From Thermomucor indicae-seudaticae (Eukaryota > Mucoromycota > Mucoromycetes > Mucorales > Lichtheimiaceae), in the NCBI GenBank assembly GCA_000787465.1, contig JSYX01000155.1:1-63522 (forward strand): a stretch of DNA of 63,522 nt, given 5' to 3'. Of this stretch, positions 11,204 to 23,434 are shown in pieces (the first letter of the stretch is position 1; each line of letters begins with the position of its first letter). The translations under genes and the position numbers were made by a program. The notes below the pieces were generated by a model. The model made no database searches. It was not told the DNA's origin and saw only the letters and a program-made list of their open reading frames with translations.

Positions 11204-13244
11204 AATGAGGTCAGGCAAAAAAGCAAGAGTTGCAGAAAGCGTATAAAAAGACAAGAAAAAAGAGGTAGAAAATGACTTCTTCTGTCGACTTAAAGAAATA
11301 ATTTGCAGGGCGTAGCACACAATAAGAGCGGTGCAATAAAGGGGATCGACTTCTTTCTAGATATATACACTTTAATGAGAGAGAGCCAGTTCCGGAAACT
11401 CGCTCATTTGCACGCAACACCACTATTATTAATGAATAGGCAGCAGGATTGTCTCTTTTTGTGGTTTTGGAGCCAATTAAACATCGTTCTATTTTTCGTT
11501 TGCCACGCGATACTGTATTGGAACCCCCACTCCTTACTTTGTCGTGGTGGACGCGCCGTGTTCTTGAGCGGGGTTTATGTACCGGGCCGACCCAGGCACG
11601 CACTCTCTCCGCGCTCCACACATTGTATGAGACAACACTATACTTGTTTTGATCATGGTAGGATGGCCTGACCTCGTGTCGTCCTCTAAGATTTTAGGGC
11701 CCTGTCTATATGGCGGAGTCGGTCAGCTACGGTCCAGAGCGTCTCCCGCCACATGGAACCGAATTGAGCTCGGATCAAACATGTAATTCTCCCCCCTTCT
11801 CATATCCTTTTTGCGTGTATGTCCAACATTACGTCTCGCCTGTGACGGATCCCTTTTCATGTCGGCAAGATTAGCTGTGCGACATTATATTCGCTATATG
11901 CTTATAGAACAGGCTTTAATGAATCATTTGAGGGCAAACACAGCCGAAAACAAACGTCGAGGATGGGACTGTCTAAGAGGTTTAATTGTACGAGGGATAT
12001 GTAAATGCTTGGTGGCAATGGTAGGATTTTCCTGGTGTAATTTACTTTTAAAGGTCACTGAAACGTGCAAGTACAGCGTGGCCTGTCAAAGAAGGGCATT
12101 TGCATTGAGCGGATGTGAGTGTAAGTGAATGAGTTGCATGCGTGTCTGAGGCTAATATCACTTTGCGTGACATTGGATCCCAAATTTAAACAACCCAGGG
12201 AAACCAGTCTCATTCCACGTTGTTTCGCCAACCTTACAGCTGGTGGCAAAAACTTCGCCGGAATTTTGAACACAGTTCTTTCCGCGCACCGTAAAATAAG
12301 CTATAGCTCAATAGCAGCCTATCTTTGTCCTCAAAAGCAGTTTCGTTATTACTATCAAGGCTGCAATTACTGCACGGTATGGCCACCGACCGCAACGGTC
12401 AGATGGCCGCTGTTAATAGAAGATCAAGGTTTGCTTCGTCAGAAAGAAGCATACTCAGCATTGTCGAATGCAAGATCTATAATTGGGTTCTGTCGGTATG
12501 CTGAGATGAAAAATCCCTGTTCATCGTGGCTCGAGTAATGCCTCAGACGTTCAAGGGACAGGCTTTCCAATATGTACATTTCGTCCGGGCATTAATAAAC
12601 CAGCACATTCCACATCTCAAACGAGCGCACTATAGATATTTCCGTTCATGTCAATTGCCAAGTTCTTGGGTCAATTCTGAAAAGTCCGTATCTTTTCTGT
12701 CCTTGCATTGTCAATGTCAGAAACTATATTGAAGAAGTCCATATAAGCTAGTCTATACGCACGTGGATGCCTCGGCATACTGTAATAAATTGTGCCTGAC
12801 GTTTGCAATATGACTTTTCATTTTGTTCCTTGTCAAGTGTAACATTTGACGGGTGCACATGATACGGGTTTGGGATAGCTAGTTATATGTGAGCTATTAT
12901 ATACCAACTGTAATTCGTGGATTATAACACTGGACGACGCTTTTACAGGATGGTTGAAGTGCCCTATGACAGGGATCTTACGAGTCCTCTCGTTGAGCAT
13001 TGTTGCTGTGTCAATAAGGCTCAGCGCCAAATGGCATCGATCTGTGTTTCCCAAGAATCGGGAAACAAGTGCGGAGTTTAGGAGCGGACCCCGGATAATC
13101 ATGGATCGGGGCCACGTGAGGGCGACCCAGAAGGTATGTTGCTGGTGCATAGCATTTGGTTATGTCCATTTATCTATATCTACCGTAGTTAATAACTAGA
13201 AACTTCATATTCAATAAATGATTCGATAACATGAGAGAGGTTAT
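11204..13244. other. Gene-poor 2 kb interval
   Basis: Upstream region of the homeobox gene and downstream region of the GT15 gene. It holds scattered open frames of 60-140 codons (for example 12125-12538 on plus). None has recognisable motifs, a consistent splice pattern or codon regularity. No tRNA, repeat array or mobile element was recognised. It probably includes the promoter of the homeobox gene. Confidence 0.5.
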
Positions 13245-14535
13245 TCATAGTGAAAGGCAACCATCAAAAGTCTTTGCGGGATCACAAACACAATTGAGCC
13301 GATGAGCCGTGGATTTGTCCTTGGGACAGTGGGTTGCGACCGAAAACGAGTAACCCATGCTTTCCATAGGGTAGAGTTCGTCACGTCGTAAGAACAGCGC
13401 GGCAGCCATGGTTTGAACTGGAGCATCTCCCCATCTATACAAAGGTAATAAATCGTCAAACTCACGCTGCTTTCCCCCCATCATTCCACGTCTTTTCTAT
13501 ACCGCTCATAGAAAAATCCGCCAGTTTCATCCAGATACCGAAAGAACTCTGTATAGGCTGGCGATCGCAGAAACTCGAGCGAGACAATCATAAAGTTGTT
13601 CCAAATGTGACATCCATTGTAGCCGTCGCCGTCCAACGGATCAGAAAGCAAAGGCATCAAACTTTGGTTCGCTGGCAGTACTCCATTGTTCTGCTTCGCC
13701 ATGAAGGATTGCACATGCTGCCAAAGTGTTGGTATCGCCTGTAGGTTTTCGTGCATGGTAATGGCATAAGCTGTTGAGATGACGCGCCCCGTCAGCCCTT
13801 AAGCTTTTGCAAGCAATAGAAGGATACTTGCCGAGCTTTTTATTGTGCTGCTTCATGAACGCAAAAGGATCCACGTCCACGTCGCAAAGGTAGCGGGACC
13901 GAGGCTGGACTTTCCAATAGTACTCTGCGTCCTGTAACAGCGGATGATGCGCTAGAAAGCCGGCATTGTACCTATCATTATCATCATCATCAAAATATCT
14001 TTTCTTTTGCTGGAGAGGAGAGCTAAAATAATCCAAACCTAGTTACTTTTCGCCAACTGATGCTTTGTCCATGAAAGACGCCGCGTGCAAAAGCCTGTAA
14101 TGCCGCTTCTTCCACACGCTTTGTATCAATCCAGGAGGGTTCGTTCCATTGCTCAGGTGGGATCTGTCCAAAGTACACCGGGTGGCGTGTTACGGCTCGT
14201 ACCCATTGCTGAAACCGTGGGCTGAGCCGTTTCTCGCTCAGGAATACCCACGGGTATCCGTGGTCCCTATTGAAGCGGTCTTCCAAGTCCTTCATGGTTG
14301 CTCGGATATCATGCAATTCTTCTTCGCGTGCCATCACAACGAACGCGGCTTTGGCTGGTAACCGTGGATCCCATTGAATTCTTTCTGCTTTCGTTTTGAA
14401 TCGACTCACAAGAGCGTAAATATCAATCAAATAGAAAAAACTGGCAAGGATGAGAAGTAGGCAAAATAGGCATCTACGAGAACTCTGTGTCGTTCGATGC
14501 CATGGCTTCATGTACTTTTCTTGTTCTTCTCCCAT
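13245..14535 (-). CDS. GT15 (KRE2/MNT1-type) mannosyltransferase-like protein, divergent active site
   Basis: Golgi type II membrane protein of the alpha-1,2-mannosyltransferase family GT15. After a short cytosolic basic segment there is one TM helix (CLFCLLLILASFFYLIDIYAL), then the catalytic-type domain. Family landmarks are KAAFVVMAREEEL, NRDHGYPWVFLSE, YNAGFLAHHPLL, GGFFYER-WGDAPV and a Cys-rich end. Four exons. VTR is joined to YNAGF. KKL is joined to AYAITMHENL through an intron with a GC donor (GCAAGT). FFYER is joined to WGDAPV. Two conserved positions differ from the family. EPDV, which binds the metal in Kre2p, reads QPRS here. NFEI, whose Glu is proposed catalytic, reads NFMI. It may be a pseudoenzyme or use altered chemistry. 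The start is the Met at 14535. Confidence 0.85.
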
Positions 14536-14672
14536 TGCTCTCTCCCCCCCATTTATTGAAAAGACAGCGACTCCATTTAAATGCATACAGCACAATTTTA
14601 ATATAACCGTTTTGAGGTTCGGTAGGTATCCTAAAGTTTGAAATATACAGACATAGATGAAGAGGGGGGATA

Positions 14673-15455
14673 TTATGATTGATTGGCTGCTTTCTGTCGT
14701 TCAAGAGCTGCGACATGCGTTTCCATGGTCGTCAGGATGTCATCCCAAGAAATAAATATTTCGGAAAGCGTGTTCACCTTGACGAAAAAACAAGATGATC
14801 AGTCGAGCATACGTTCACAAGCTTTTCTGTCTTACCAGGCCATTATAGGATTCCATGGCATGCGTTATCTTTTGCGTAACATTCTCCAGTTGCTTGACTT
14901 GCTCTGCATGAATGGCTTCTAATGGCGCCAACTCGGGTCCTAGCTTTTCCACAGCTGTTTTTCATCATGTCGTTACTTTACTCTCTCTCTCTTCAAATAA
15001 GATGACAAATGGACTCTAGTAATTTTTTTACCTACAAAATCGGTTCCATTCACGACGTGTTCCAGTGCCTTGACTTGCTTGACGTCCGCTGCAAATCGTT
15101 CCAAGTCATCAGCAGCAGCCAGGACCAATTCCAGCTTTGTCTCAGGGGCCAGTATTTCACGTTCGAGTGCAAGCGTCGAACTGCAAGGATTGAGTAACTT
15201 GGAATGAACCTCATCTGCGGAATCGCTTGTGTTATCATGTCAAGCATTCCGTGTGCAAGTTTATATAGAGTTATTACACTTATCCATAAAATCGTGAATC
15301 GTCTTGTTGGACTTGTACACCGAATGAAGTTCCTTTCGGATACTCTCAATGCGTTTTAGTATGGTCGTCTTGTTGTTGATGACAGGCTGCTGTGCTCCAC
15401 CCGAAAGGACATGTTCCAAATGCCGTAATCTTGCTTCGAATCCAAATTCATCCAT
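14673..15455 (-). CDS. Dynactin subunit 3 (p22/p24) homologue
   Basis: Small coiled-coil subunit of the dynactin shoulder, which links dynein to cargo. The start is MDEFGFEARLRHLEHVLSGG. Helical segments follow: KRIESIRKELHSVYKSNKT, then VHSKLLNP (after a splice giving DKYEVHSKL), LALEREILAPETKLELVLAA, KLGPELAPLEAIHAEQVKQL, and a C-terminal motif ISWDDILTTMETHV. The last motif corresponds to the VQWDELLCQLE region of animal DCTN3. Four exons with short introns; the stop is at 14673-14675. The start codon is 76 bp from that of the divergent TONSL-like gene. Confidence 0.75.
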
Positions 15456-15531
15456 CTACAAAAGGTGGAGGGAGTTTTAAAGGAACAAGAAAGCTGATAG
15501 TAACTTGACCCCTTTGCTCCGACTTACTGTA
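15456..15531. promoter_or_regulatory. Bidirectional promoter interval (76 bp)
   Basis: The start codons of the dynactin p22 and TONSL-like genes face away from each other with only 76 bp between them. Both 5' leaders and core promoters must lie here or overlap the coding regions. No TATA box is visible. Confidence 0.45.
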
Positions 15532-18500
15532 ATGGGGAAACGTAAAGTGACCTATGCCATTGGCTTTGCGCAGAGCACGCCGCATGCACTGGACATTGCG
15601 CGTAGAAGGGCGCTGATCAAGGACCTCTTCCAAGAAGGCAAGCATTTCGCGGCGGCACGGACTTGTTTGGATCTCGTCGATCTGTTGTTGGCCGATGCCG
15701 ATCTGATCGATCTCGACGACGGTCACGAGAAACAACTAGAGGAACGGCTCCATGAAGCACTCAAGTATTGTCAGTACGCTTACGAATACTTTGCCTCGAA
15801 GCAAGACTGCATCAACGATCTGTCGAGGTAACTGTAACTTTCTCTCTGTTTGTGCTCCACTCGACTTAAGGAACGGCATAGGTCTTTGGATTTGATGGTG
15901 CAGTGTTACCACAGGCATGTTTTCAAAAGAAAGAGAGAGAGAGTTCTCGTGATTGTCCTGGCTAAAACTGAGTGAATGCAGGTTGGCAGACTTTGATGAA
16001 GCAATCGAGAAAAGCAAGGAACGCATCGCGCTGTTGAGCGATAGCGATGATCTTCTGGATTTGCAAAAGGCGTTCAAGGCTCTAGCCGACATATACTTCC
16101 AACGCGGGTAAGGAAGGGTATTGAACACACATACATTTTTCTTATGCGTAATAATAATAATAATAATCAGCCACGATCCCGAGTTGTGCAAGCACAGCGA
16201 CTTTGAGAACGCAAAGATGTACTATTGGCAAGAACGCAGCATACTCGATAAGATGCCTGGTAACTTATCGTTAAACGGAGGAAAAGTGGTGTGCGACTAA
16301 AAGTTATATAGTGGATTTGGAAGATGAAGACATCTTGGCGCAAATGAAGCGTTCGTCCGATTTTAATCTGGGCGTCATGGAAGCCAAATCCGAAGCAGGC
16401 TGGGAAACGGGAGAAACACTTTTGGTTGCAGCTGTCAAGCAGGCAAGGGAACAGCATGATTATGATAACGAACGATTGGCTTGGTGGGAGCTAGCAAATG
16501 TATTCAAAAGACAAGGCAACCTTGAAAGACTCTTGACCTGCCAAAATAAAGAGCTCCACTTAATTCGTAAATATCGCATGAAGGATCAGGAGATACCTTG
16601 CTTAACGGAAATGAGTGAGTTTCTTGTTGCCCATATGGAGGGGGGATGGGACACTACTTTTAATAACCGATAAATAGTTAAAACGTATCTCGAGATCGAA
16701 GACTATGATCGATGCCTGGAACTCTGCCGCGAGATTCGAGGTTAGACGGACGCCTTCCTTTCTCTTATTCCAGGATCAGACACATTCATTTTGATACATG
16801 ATAGGCCTTGTGGACGAAGAAGACAAAGACAATCCTGCTGTAAGATATTGTGATAATGAGACGCGAAAATGGAAGAGGGATGCAAGGCTAAAATTCATCC
16901 CGAGTAGACTGCAGTTCTTAACATGGTTGTATCCATCAAATCCAAACAACAAGCGATCGCTGATATGCCACAATCATCCGAGCTTTCCACTGTCCATCAA
17001 CGTGCAAGTCTATATCTTGAGTTAGGTTGGTTGAAGCTAGCCTGGCTGGCCGGCAATTGGAAGGAAGGTTTGGAAAGGAGGAGATTGCTTATTGGTTTAT
17101 TGTGGGTCAGGTAAACAACTCTACGAATTCGGGTTAACTCGTAAAGCCCTCGCTGCCGTTGACACCGCTCTTGAAAATATGGATGCAGACACTCAAGTCC
17201 AACAACAATCATCCGAGTTGCGTATCCAGCTTTGCCAGCTTAAAGCAGATATTCTCTGGGAACAGCGCGAAGCGGCAAGTAGTAACACGTTTCTTTTACT
17301 AGAAGGAATGCTAAAAGAAATATAGGCTATGGATGCAATGGTGTTGCTTAACAATAGCATTATCAGCGACGTCAAGAGTCTTTGGACGGAGGGTCCAGAA
17401 AGAACAGAGCATCTTGGGCGGGTCTATAAACGTCTGGCGAATATATATTACTTTTTTGACAAGCAAGAAGAATTTGAACATTGGGACAACCTTGCCAATG
17501 AAATAAAAGGTGGAAGCCAGGTAATGTACTTGTCGAAAATTTTAAGCATCGCCTATTCTCTAAATACGGAGTCCAGGGTCATCCTATGGATATTGATTTC
17601 AGCCAAATTGAACACAACGATCCATCACTGGAGACCACAGAGCAAGTTGTCAGACAAGTTGGTGACATGGACCTGGCTCCTGAACAGGAGCAGCAGCAGC
17701 AGCAACAACACACTGAAACAGAACCAAAGGAACCAATGGTAAACAGAAGCATATGCTTTACCTCACGTATAATATTTGCTGATGTTATCATGAAGGCAAG
17801 AGTGAGCATCGAAATTGAGGGTCAAAGGATGATGATCCAAGTTCCTGTCGCCGAGCAGTCTAGCACCATTGAATGGCTGGCCCAACAGACATCCCGACAG
17901 ATATGGGAGATGCATGGTGTTGAGGTAAAAGAGAGCTAATTGTTATTTTGCAAAGTGGTATAACCCAAATCTGGTATTAGCCTATCATAAAGGAGATGCG
18001 TACTGATGCAGGAACTGTGTCTTGGGGCGAATTGGTCATGGATGTTATCAATACAACAAATGAGCGCTGGCTTGTTGCCGTCGTTGAAGGTAATAATAAG
18101 GTTGTAGTACACTCAAGGAGCTAAACTTACACATTGATATACATAAGGTCTTCGAGAGAAAACCAGGTTAGAACTTATCAGGAACGGGTTCGCACGGATT
18201 GGTTTTTCTATACCCTCTATGGCAGAAAATATACTGAAAGAATCCAAACCAAACGAACTCTTGCTCTCAGGACTTGGTATGATGACCGTAACAACAACAA
18301 GTCAATCCTGTTTCACTAACCTTCGTTAGGCCTAACCTCTCGTCATGTTCCGATCCTGTGTCATGTTTTCAAGTATGCAGGCGTGCCTGATCACCTAGAC
18401 CTATCATCCAATCTCTTTTGTATGTATAGTAGAATAGAAAGGGCTAACCGTATACTGACCAACTAATCTAACATTATTAGACGACCAAGATATCGAAACC

Positions 18501-18957
18501 TTGTTCAAGGAGAATCGGTTACCAATTCAGCTGGATTTAAGAAGTAACAGACTCACCGCCAACGTTATGCAAGTTTTGTCATCCGAGCTGCTGGAACGTG
18601 TTTACTTGGGATACAATCCTCTTGGTCCGATAGCACTACTGCAACTACCAAGCCTACTGTCCAAGTCACCCAACTTAAGACTGTTTGAAGCAGAGTGCTG
18701 CGATTTAGGCAATTATATCTGGGTCACTTTGGAAATGAAAGAAGAATTTCACGCCTCTGTATCCAGTAAGAGAGAACGGAGTAAATTCAGTTTGGGCATA
18801 TATCTAATCGACCCATGTCTTAGAAGTAAGCGATGCCTCTCGCAAGAGCGTCATGCTGAATTTACTGCACAACAACTTTGGACGAATGATGCGCTCTCAG
18901 TGGAAGCCATTGCTGGACATGCTGGTCCATGACCCTGGTACACAACTGCAACTATAA
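15532..18957 (+). CDS. Tonsoku-like (TONSL/TSK) protein: TPR-UBL-LRR
   Basis: Multi-exon gene whose domain order matches Tonsoku/TONSL, the partner of MMS22L in replication-coupled recombination repair. Exons from 15532 to about 17520 give TPR-like helices, for example RALIKDLFQEGKHFAAARTC, QAREQHDYDNERLAWWELAN and LGRVYKRLANIYYFFDKQEE. A disordered Gln/Glu-rich linker follows. Near 17790-17935 a ubiquitin-like segment reads RVSIEIEGQRMMIQVP...IEWLAQQTS, and it continues as WGELVMDVI. From 18481, leucine-rich repeats read LDLRSNRLTANVM and VYLGYNPLGPIALLQLPSLL. The last exon ends HDPGTQLQL. I see no ankyrin repeats, which animal TONSL has and plant TSK lacks. Exon boundaries are approximate; the order and identity are well supported. 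Confidence 0.78.
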
Positions 18958-19285
18958 TGGCGCTCTGCTGCGTATTGTATTATAGCATTTCTTAAAAACA
19001 GCATACTCCACATTGTACATACTTTTGCATTAAAGAAAGATTCATTCGATGCACATAGAGCTTTTACATCGTTGAATCGTTAGATCCGTGCAATTGTCCC
19101 AGTATTGGAAACAAAAGCAATTTCAATCAAATTTTGTTCGGCATGTACTGAGCTATGCCTTTAAATGCTGCACCGCTTCAGTAGCCATGGCAACGCTGAA
19201 ATGATGACATCGATCAAAGTCACGAGCGAGCGGGCAACCAAGTAATACCAAAACACTTTTGGTCACCGACAAAGTCTTGTTCCTT
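18958..19285. other. Intergenic between TONSL-like and NDUFB8 genes
   Basis: Contains the 3' end of the TONSL-like transcript and the promoter of the NDUFB8 gene. AT-rich, with no coding frame, RNA gene or repeat that I can support. Confidence 0.5.
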
Positions 19286-19945
19286 ATGGCTTTACGCACG
19301 ACAACAACACGTTTACTGAACACACGTCTGACGGCGACTGTCCGACCCTCGTTCTTGACCACGACCGTACGCGCCCAATCGACTTTGAACACGGGTGAAG
19401 TGGTGGAGGATCCCCAAATTGGCGACTACCCCAATCTCCCTCGCTGGAGCGCACAGGCTCGTGGTCCGTATGGATGGTGGGATCCTCAAGACAAGCGTAA
19501 CTTTGGTGAAACTGTAATAATGCAGCACCGCAGACGGAATGCCATGGGAAATAATGACGAATGCCCCCGATTTAGGTCCATGAAGAAGATGAAATCATGG
19601 GTGTGTGGGCGCCCGACCTTCACACATACAGCCCTTACAAGGCATTGGCACAATTGGGATTGGCTGCTGGTCTTTTGGGCGCATTCTCGTACGTGGTTTA
19701 CAAGACTTACCCCGAAAGCCCTGCTGTAAGTTGAGGACAAGGCTGGTTCTCGTTTTCTCTTTCCACCGGGACGCTCATGATAAATATAGGTGAAGCGTAC
19801 GTATCCATATGATGGATTAAAGGCAGAATTAGGAGCTCGCGATCATGATGTCCGGCCGCGTGGAGTAAGTATGGTGGGCGGAGCGGGTGAGCATGAATGA
19901 GAATTGAATCACTGATGATATTATTACTAGGCTCGTCCGGAATAG
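19286..19945 (+). CDS. NDUFB8: NADH:ubiquinone oxidoreductase subunit NDUFB8 (ASHI)
   Basis: Accessory subunit of mitochondrial complex I in the inner membrane. It has an Arg/Thr-rich presequence (MALRTTTTRLLNTRLTATVR), then the family signature DYPNLPRWSAQARGPYGWWD. Exon 2 continues VHEEDEIMGVWAPDLHTYSP and a single TM helix (GLAAGLLGAFSYVVYK). Exon 3 is VKRTYPYDGLKAELGARDHD and exon 4 is the short ARPE end. All junctions are in phase with GT...AG introns, the first beginning after NFGET. Its presence shows that the organism has type I NADH dehydrogenase, unlike some yeasts. Confidence 0.92.
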
Positions 19946-20218
19946 ATGAAACTTTGCATAAACTTGGAAATAAAAAAAAGAACTTTTTTTCATAGGATCG
20001 ATCAGTGTGATTGCCGTTTAACCTACAAGAAAAAGGGCGGGAAAGAACATGACAAAGAATTGAGCAAGAAGTTCAGGAGATGGGGGCAATCCTTATTGGA
20101 CGATTGTTCGGACATTGTGTTTTTCCAAAGAAGAACATTCCATTTGCACAGAACGTAAAAAGTTGCTAGTTGACAACTTTTTCTTTTGCCCTCCTCTTTC
20201 TCTTACTGTCTCTGCATT

Positions 20219-21375
20219 ATGAAAATCATTCCTATTCGTGTTCTTGAAGATAACTATTCTTATATCCTGATTGACGACAAGACAAAAGAAGCTGCAGTCA
20301 TTGATCCGTACGTTGGCAAATGATCGATCTGCTTTATCCTTATTACTAAAGTCGAGAGAGAAAAGCGCTGAGCCCATCAAGATTTTAAATGTCATTAGTC
20401 AAACCGGAGCGAAACTTTCAAGGTAGGATAGTTTGTGTCAATTATCGAACATTCTCTTCATCAGAAAAGGCAATATTTATGAAACTCTAATGATAATATT
20501 TTGTCAATTAGCGTATTCATTACACATCATCATTGGGATCATGCAGGCGGCAACATTGAACTCGTAGGTAAAGCATCCATACCATCCATTTCTGAATTTA
20601 AGATCGGCAAAACGGTGGAGGCAGAGAGAGAGTGAGGGACAATTTGCGTCATTTGGACTTTGTTAGGATTAGAGTAACACAAAACTAATCACAAACACAC
20701 CCCAGCAAAGAAACCGGGGCTTGCAGTATACGGGGCAGACGCAAGAATTCCTGAAATCAATTATGTCTGCAAAGATCACGAAGAATTCAAACTTGGCTCT
20801 CTTGAAATTACACCTCTACATACGCCATGCCATACCAAGGGACATGTGTGCTACTACGTCGTCGATCCAGCAACCAATGAAAAAGCAGTCTTCACCGGAG
20901 AGTACGCATCTGTCCCTTCCATCAGTTCAGAGCAAAACATGCTCAATTGTATCTCTGTATAGCACACTCTTTATTGGTGGCATAGGAAGATTCTTTGAAG
21001 GCGATGCGCGTGACATGTACCGTATCCTGTTCCATGTTATCACCAAGCTTCCGGATGACACGTGGATCTATTGCGGACATGAATATACCAGAGACAATTT
21101 GAAAGTAAGATCATCATCCGTCAGAGAAATACACGCTAACACCTTTTTATACGATCCAGTTTGCACTCACGATCGAACCACAGAATGAAGCGTTACTAGC
21201 GAAATGGGCATGGTGTCAGGACAAAACCATTACGGTACCGTCTACGATTGCTCAAGAGAAAATGTACAACCCATTCTTGCGCGTCAATGAACAGTCTCTC
21301 CAATTATTTGCTGGCAAAAACGATCCGGTAGAGACTTTGGCCACTTTACAAGAACTCAAAGATGCATTCCGATAA
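20219..21375 (+). CDS. GLO2: Hydroxyacylglutathione hydrolase (glyoxalase II)
   Basis: Metallo-beta-lactamase-fold enzyme that hydrolyses S-D-lactoylglutathione to D-lactate and glutathione, the last step of methylglyoxal detoxification. The start is MKIIPIRVLEDNYSYILID. After intron 1 (GATCC joined to the exon beginning CGCTGAG) comes AEPIKILNVISQTG. The dinuclear metal motif reads THHHWDHAGG, with further ligands in PCHTKGHVCYYV and TGD-TLFIGG, where the Asp codon is rebuilt across an intron. CGHEYTRDNLKF and the C-terminal NPFLRVNE substrate-binding helix are present. No targeting peptide is seen, so it is probably cytosolic. Confidence 0.93.
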
Positions 21376-21444
21376 TACAATACCTCTTCAAACACCTTGT
21401 AACCTTTTCCTCTTTACTGTACTTTAGTTTCTTTTAAATAGCTA

Positions 21445-22821
21445 TCAAGTCAATCGATCGCGTTCCGTCGGCTCTTCTTCCCCGTCTTCCTGATTTTCTT
21501 CTCCTTCTTCCTGATTGTCGTTGGATTCCTCGACTATCATGGGTTCCGATTCCTCTTCTTCTTCTTTTTTATGGGTTACTGACTCTTCCGGTTTGGTGTC
21601 ATAACGCTTGGATGATCGTCGAGAAGACGCCATGGTCCTATCATCATCATCGGCCCGTAAAGTATCAGGAGGTGGAGGGACTGGATGATGTTGAGTTGCT
21701 CTGTATTCGTCATAATCCATCTTCTCGGATGAAAATGGGTTTGTCTGTGCGTCCGATATGGCGGGTGATGAGCTGGACTCAAAGACAGTAAGAGTCTCAC
21801 CAACAGGTGGTGGTGGTGGTGGTGATGGCGGTGTATAGTCTTCACCGCCACCCTGAGTCAAATCTAATGGATGAACTGCTCCCGCACCTCCCTCTCTTGG
21901 TGCTGCTGCAGCGGCACCGCTTTTGCGAGCAGCTGCCTTGCGCCGTTTCTCGATCTCAGTGTACAGCTTTTGACGCTGCTCATAATACGTTTCACTGGCA
22001 CGCGGCATCACGTCTGAATAAGCCGGAGGTGGTGGCAATTGCTCTTCCTGGCTACTAGGAGGTGCTCGCTTCTTCTTTGTCCTTCTGCTGCCGCTACAGC
22101 TGCCGCTGTGTGGTTGTCGCTTGATGTGGACGATCGGCTTTTCGTCTGACCATTCTTCTTCGTCTGTGTCACTTGGTTCACGCAAACGCTTCAAGTATCC
22201 CTGATATCGATACACCAATGTCATCATGGAAATCTATATCGGGCTCATTATTATTTTCATAAAACTTCTGACCATGTTCCTTGGTATTTACCAAAAGCAT
22301 GCTATACACGACCCAGGTAATGGTCCGTTGAGCAGCGATCCGCGACCATTGCGCATAACAGTTGTCTATTAGCTGCTGCGCTTCCTCGTCTGCTTGAACG
22401 TGTCCTAGCGACCACCAAAAGAGCTTATCGGATGCACTGTCGGAGCAAGCGGTCACCAGTGTATAGCGGTAGAGCGTAAAGAGCAACACGACGTGAATGA
22501 AGCCCAGCGCAATTTGCAAGGCTCCAAAGATGGCCAAGAAAAACGCATAAACCTTGACACCCGTTTTCCAGCGCTGTCATATGTATATTTAGCAAACTGC
22601 ATACATTCAGCGACTGGATATATATGTACCATGAGTGTGACGATAATACCAAAGAAACTCCATAAACTAATGATGCCGGCAAACGCCAAATAGGTATAAA
22701 AGTCGCCAAACCGCGTATGATAAACTTGACCTAGAAACGTGAGCGTTATAAAATAGGATGTCATTCGCAGCTTATGGAAAAGAAAACACTTGCTTGGCAG
22801 ATAAGACAAGTCAACAGCCAT
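21445..22821 (-). CDS. Four-TM membrane protein with long acidic, PPxY-containing tail
   Basis: Three exons (22821-22630, 22573-22292, 22233-21445), 420 residues. Four hydrophobic helices can be drawn: MTSYFITLTFLGQVY, LAFAGIISLWSFFGIIVTL, FFLAIFGALQIALGFIHVV and ITWVVYSMLLISMMTLVY. The loop between helices 3 and 4 carries two Cys (TACSD and DNCYA). The topology recalls MARVEL-type proteins, but I do not recognise a family. The roughly 240-residue cytosolic tail is Pro-, Ser- and Glu-rich. It includes PPPPAY (a PPxY motif, which binds WW domains such as those of Rsp5/Nedd4 ligases), a nuclear-signal-like RRTKKKR and a strongly acidic C-terminus. The start ATG is tentative. Confidence 0.65.
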
Positions 22822-23434
22822 CAATGCAGCACCAAGCAACTTCAATCGAAAAATTAATTGCGCTGTGCGTCGTAGGAAAACTTCAATTGCATTACCACTA
22901 GCATGACTTCAGCGACCAGCGCGTAAGCGCGCGCCGATATATTTGAGAATAGTATGTATAGCCTTGTCAGCATTCAGTGACAGAAAGCGCAGAAAAAGGA
23001 ATGCAGGACATGGGTAAACACCGGGAACATTTGAACAATGGTGTGCGTCCCCCCTGCTTATGGTCCTCGCCCCGACATGACGCGCAAGGATACATTGTGA
23101 AGCTGGGTGCACCTGTATCGATCTATCATGCTGTAAAAGCTGCCCTTGTCATGTCATGGTCAGTAGGTATACGAATTGGGAAATCTGGTATACCAGAAAG
23201 CCTCTTAAGAGTTAATGCACAGGTCTTGTTAGCTTATTGTTCAAAACGGTCGTTGCTGCATTAACACCGAGGAGAGTTATTGTCAATAACATGCTATCTT
23301 CAATCCAACTGTCCCAGTAAAATAGAGACATTCATATAGCATTACAAAGCAGAATGAGTATACAAAGGGAGCTTTATCTCAAGGACAAATTATAGAAAGC
23401 TATGCATGTCACTTTATTCAAGAGAACAAGTAAT
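22822..23434. other. Intergenic, no gene recognised
   Basis: Lies between the tails and heads of two minus-strand genes. Short open frames only, without motifs. It should contain the promoter of the four-TM gene and the terminator of nothing on plus. No RNA gene or repeat recognised. Confidence 0.45.

Noticed and set aside
12125..12538. 137-codon plus frame upstream of the GT15 gene
   Set aside because: Irregular composition, no motif, no splice continuation or neighbour logic.
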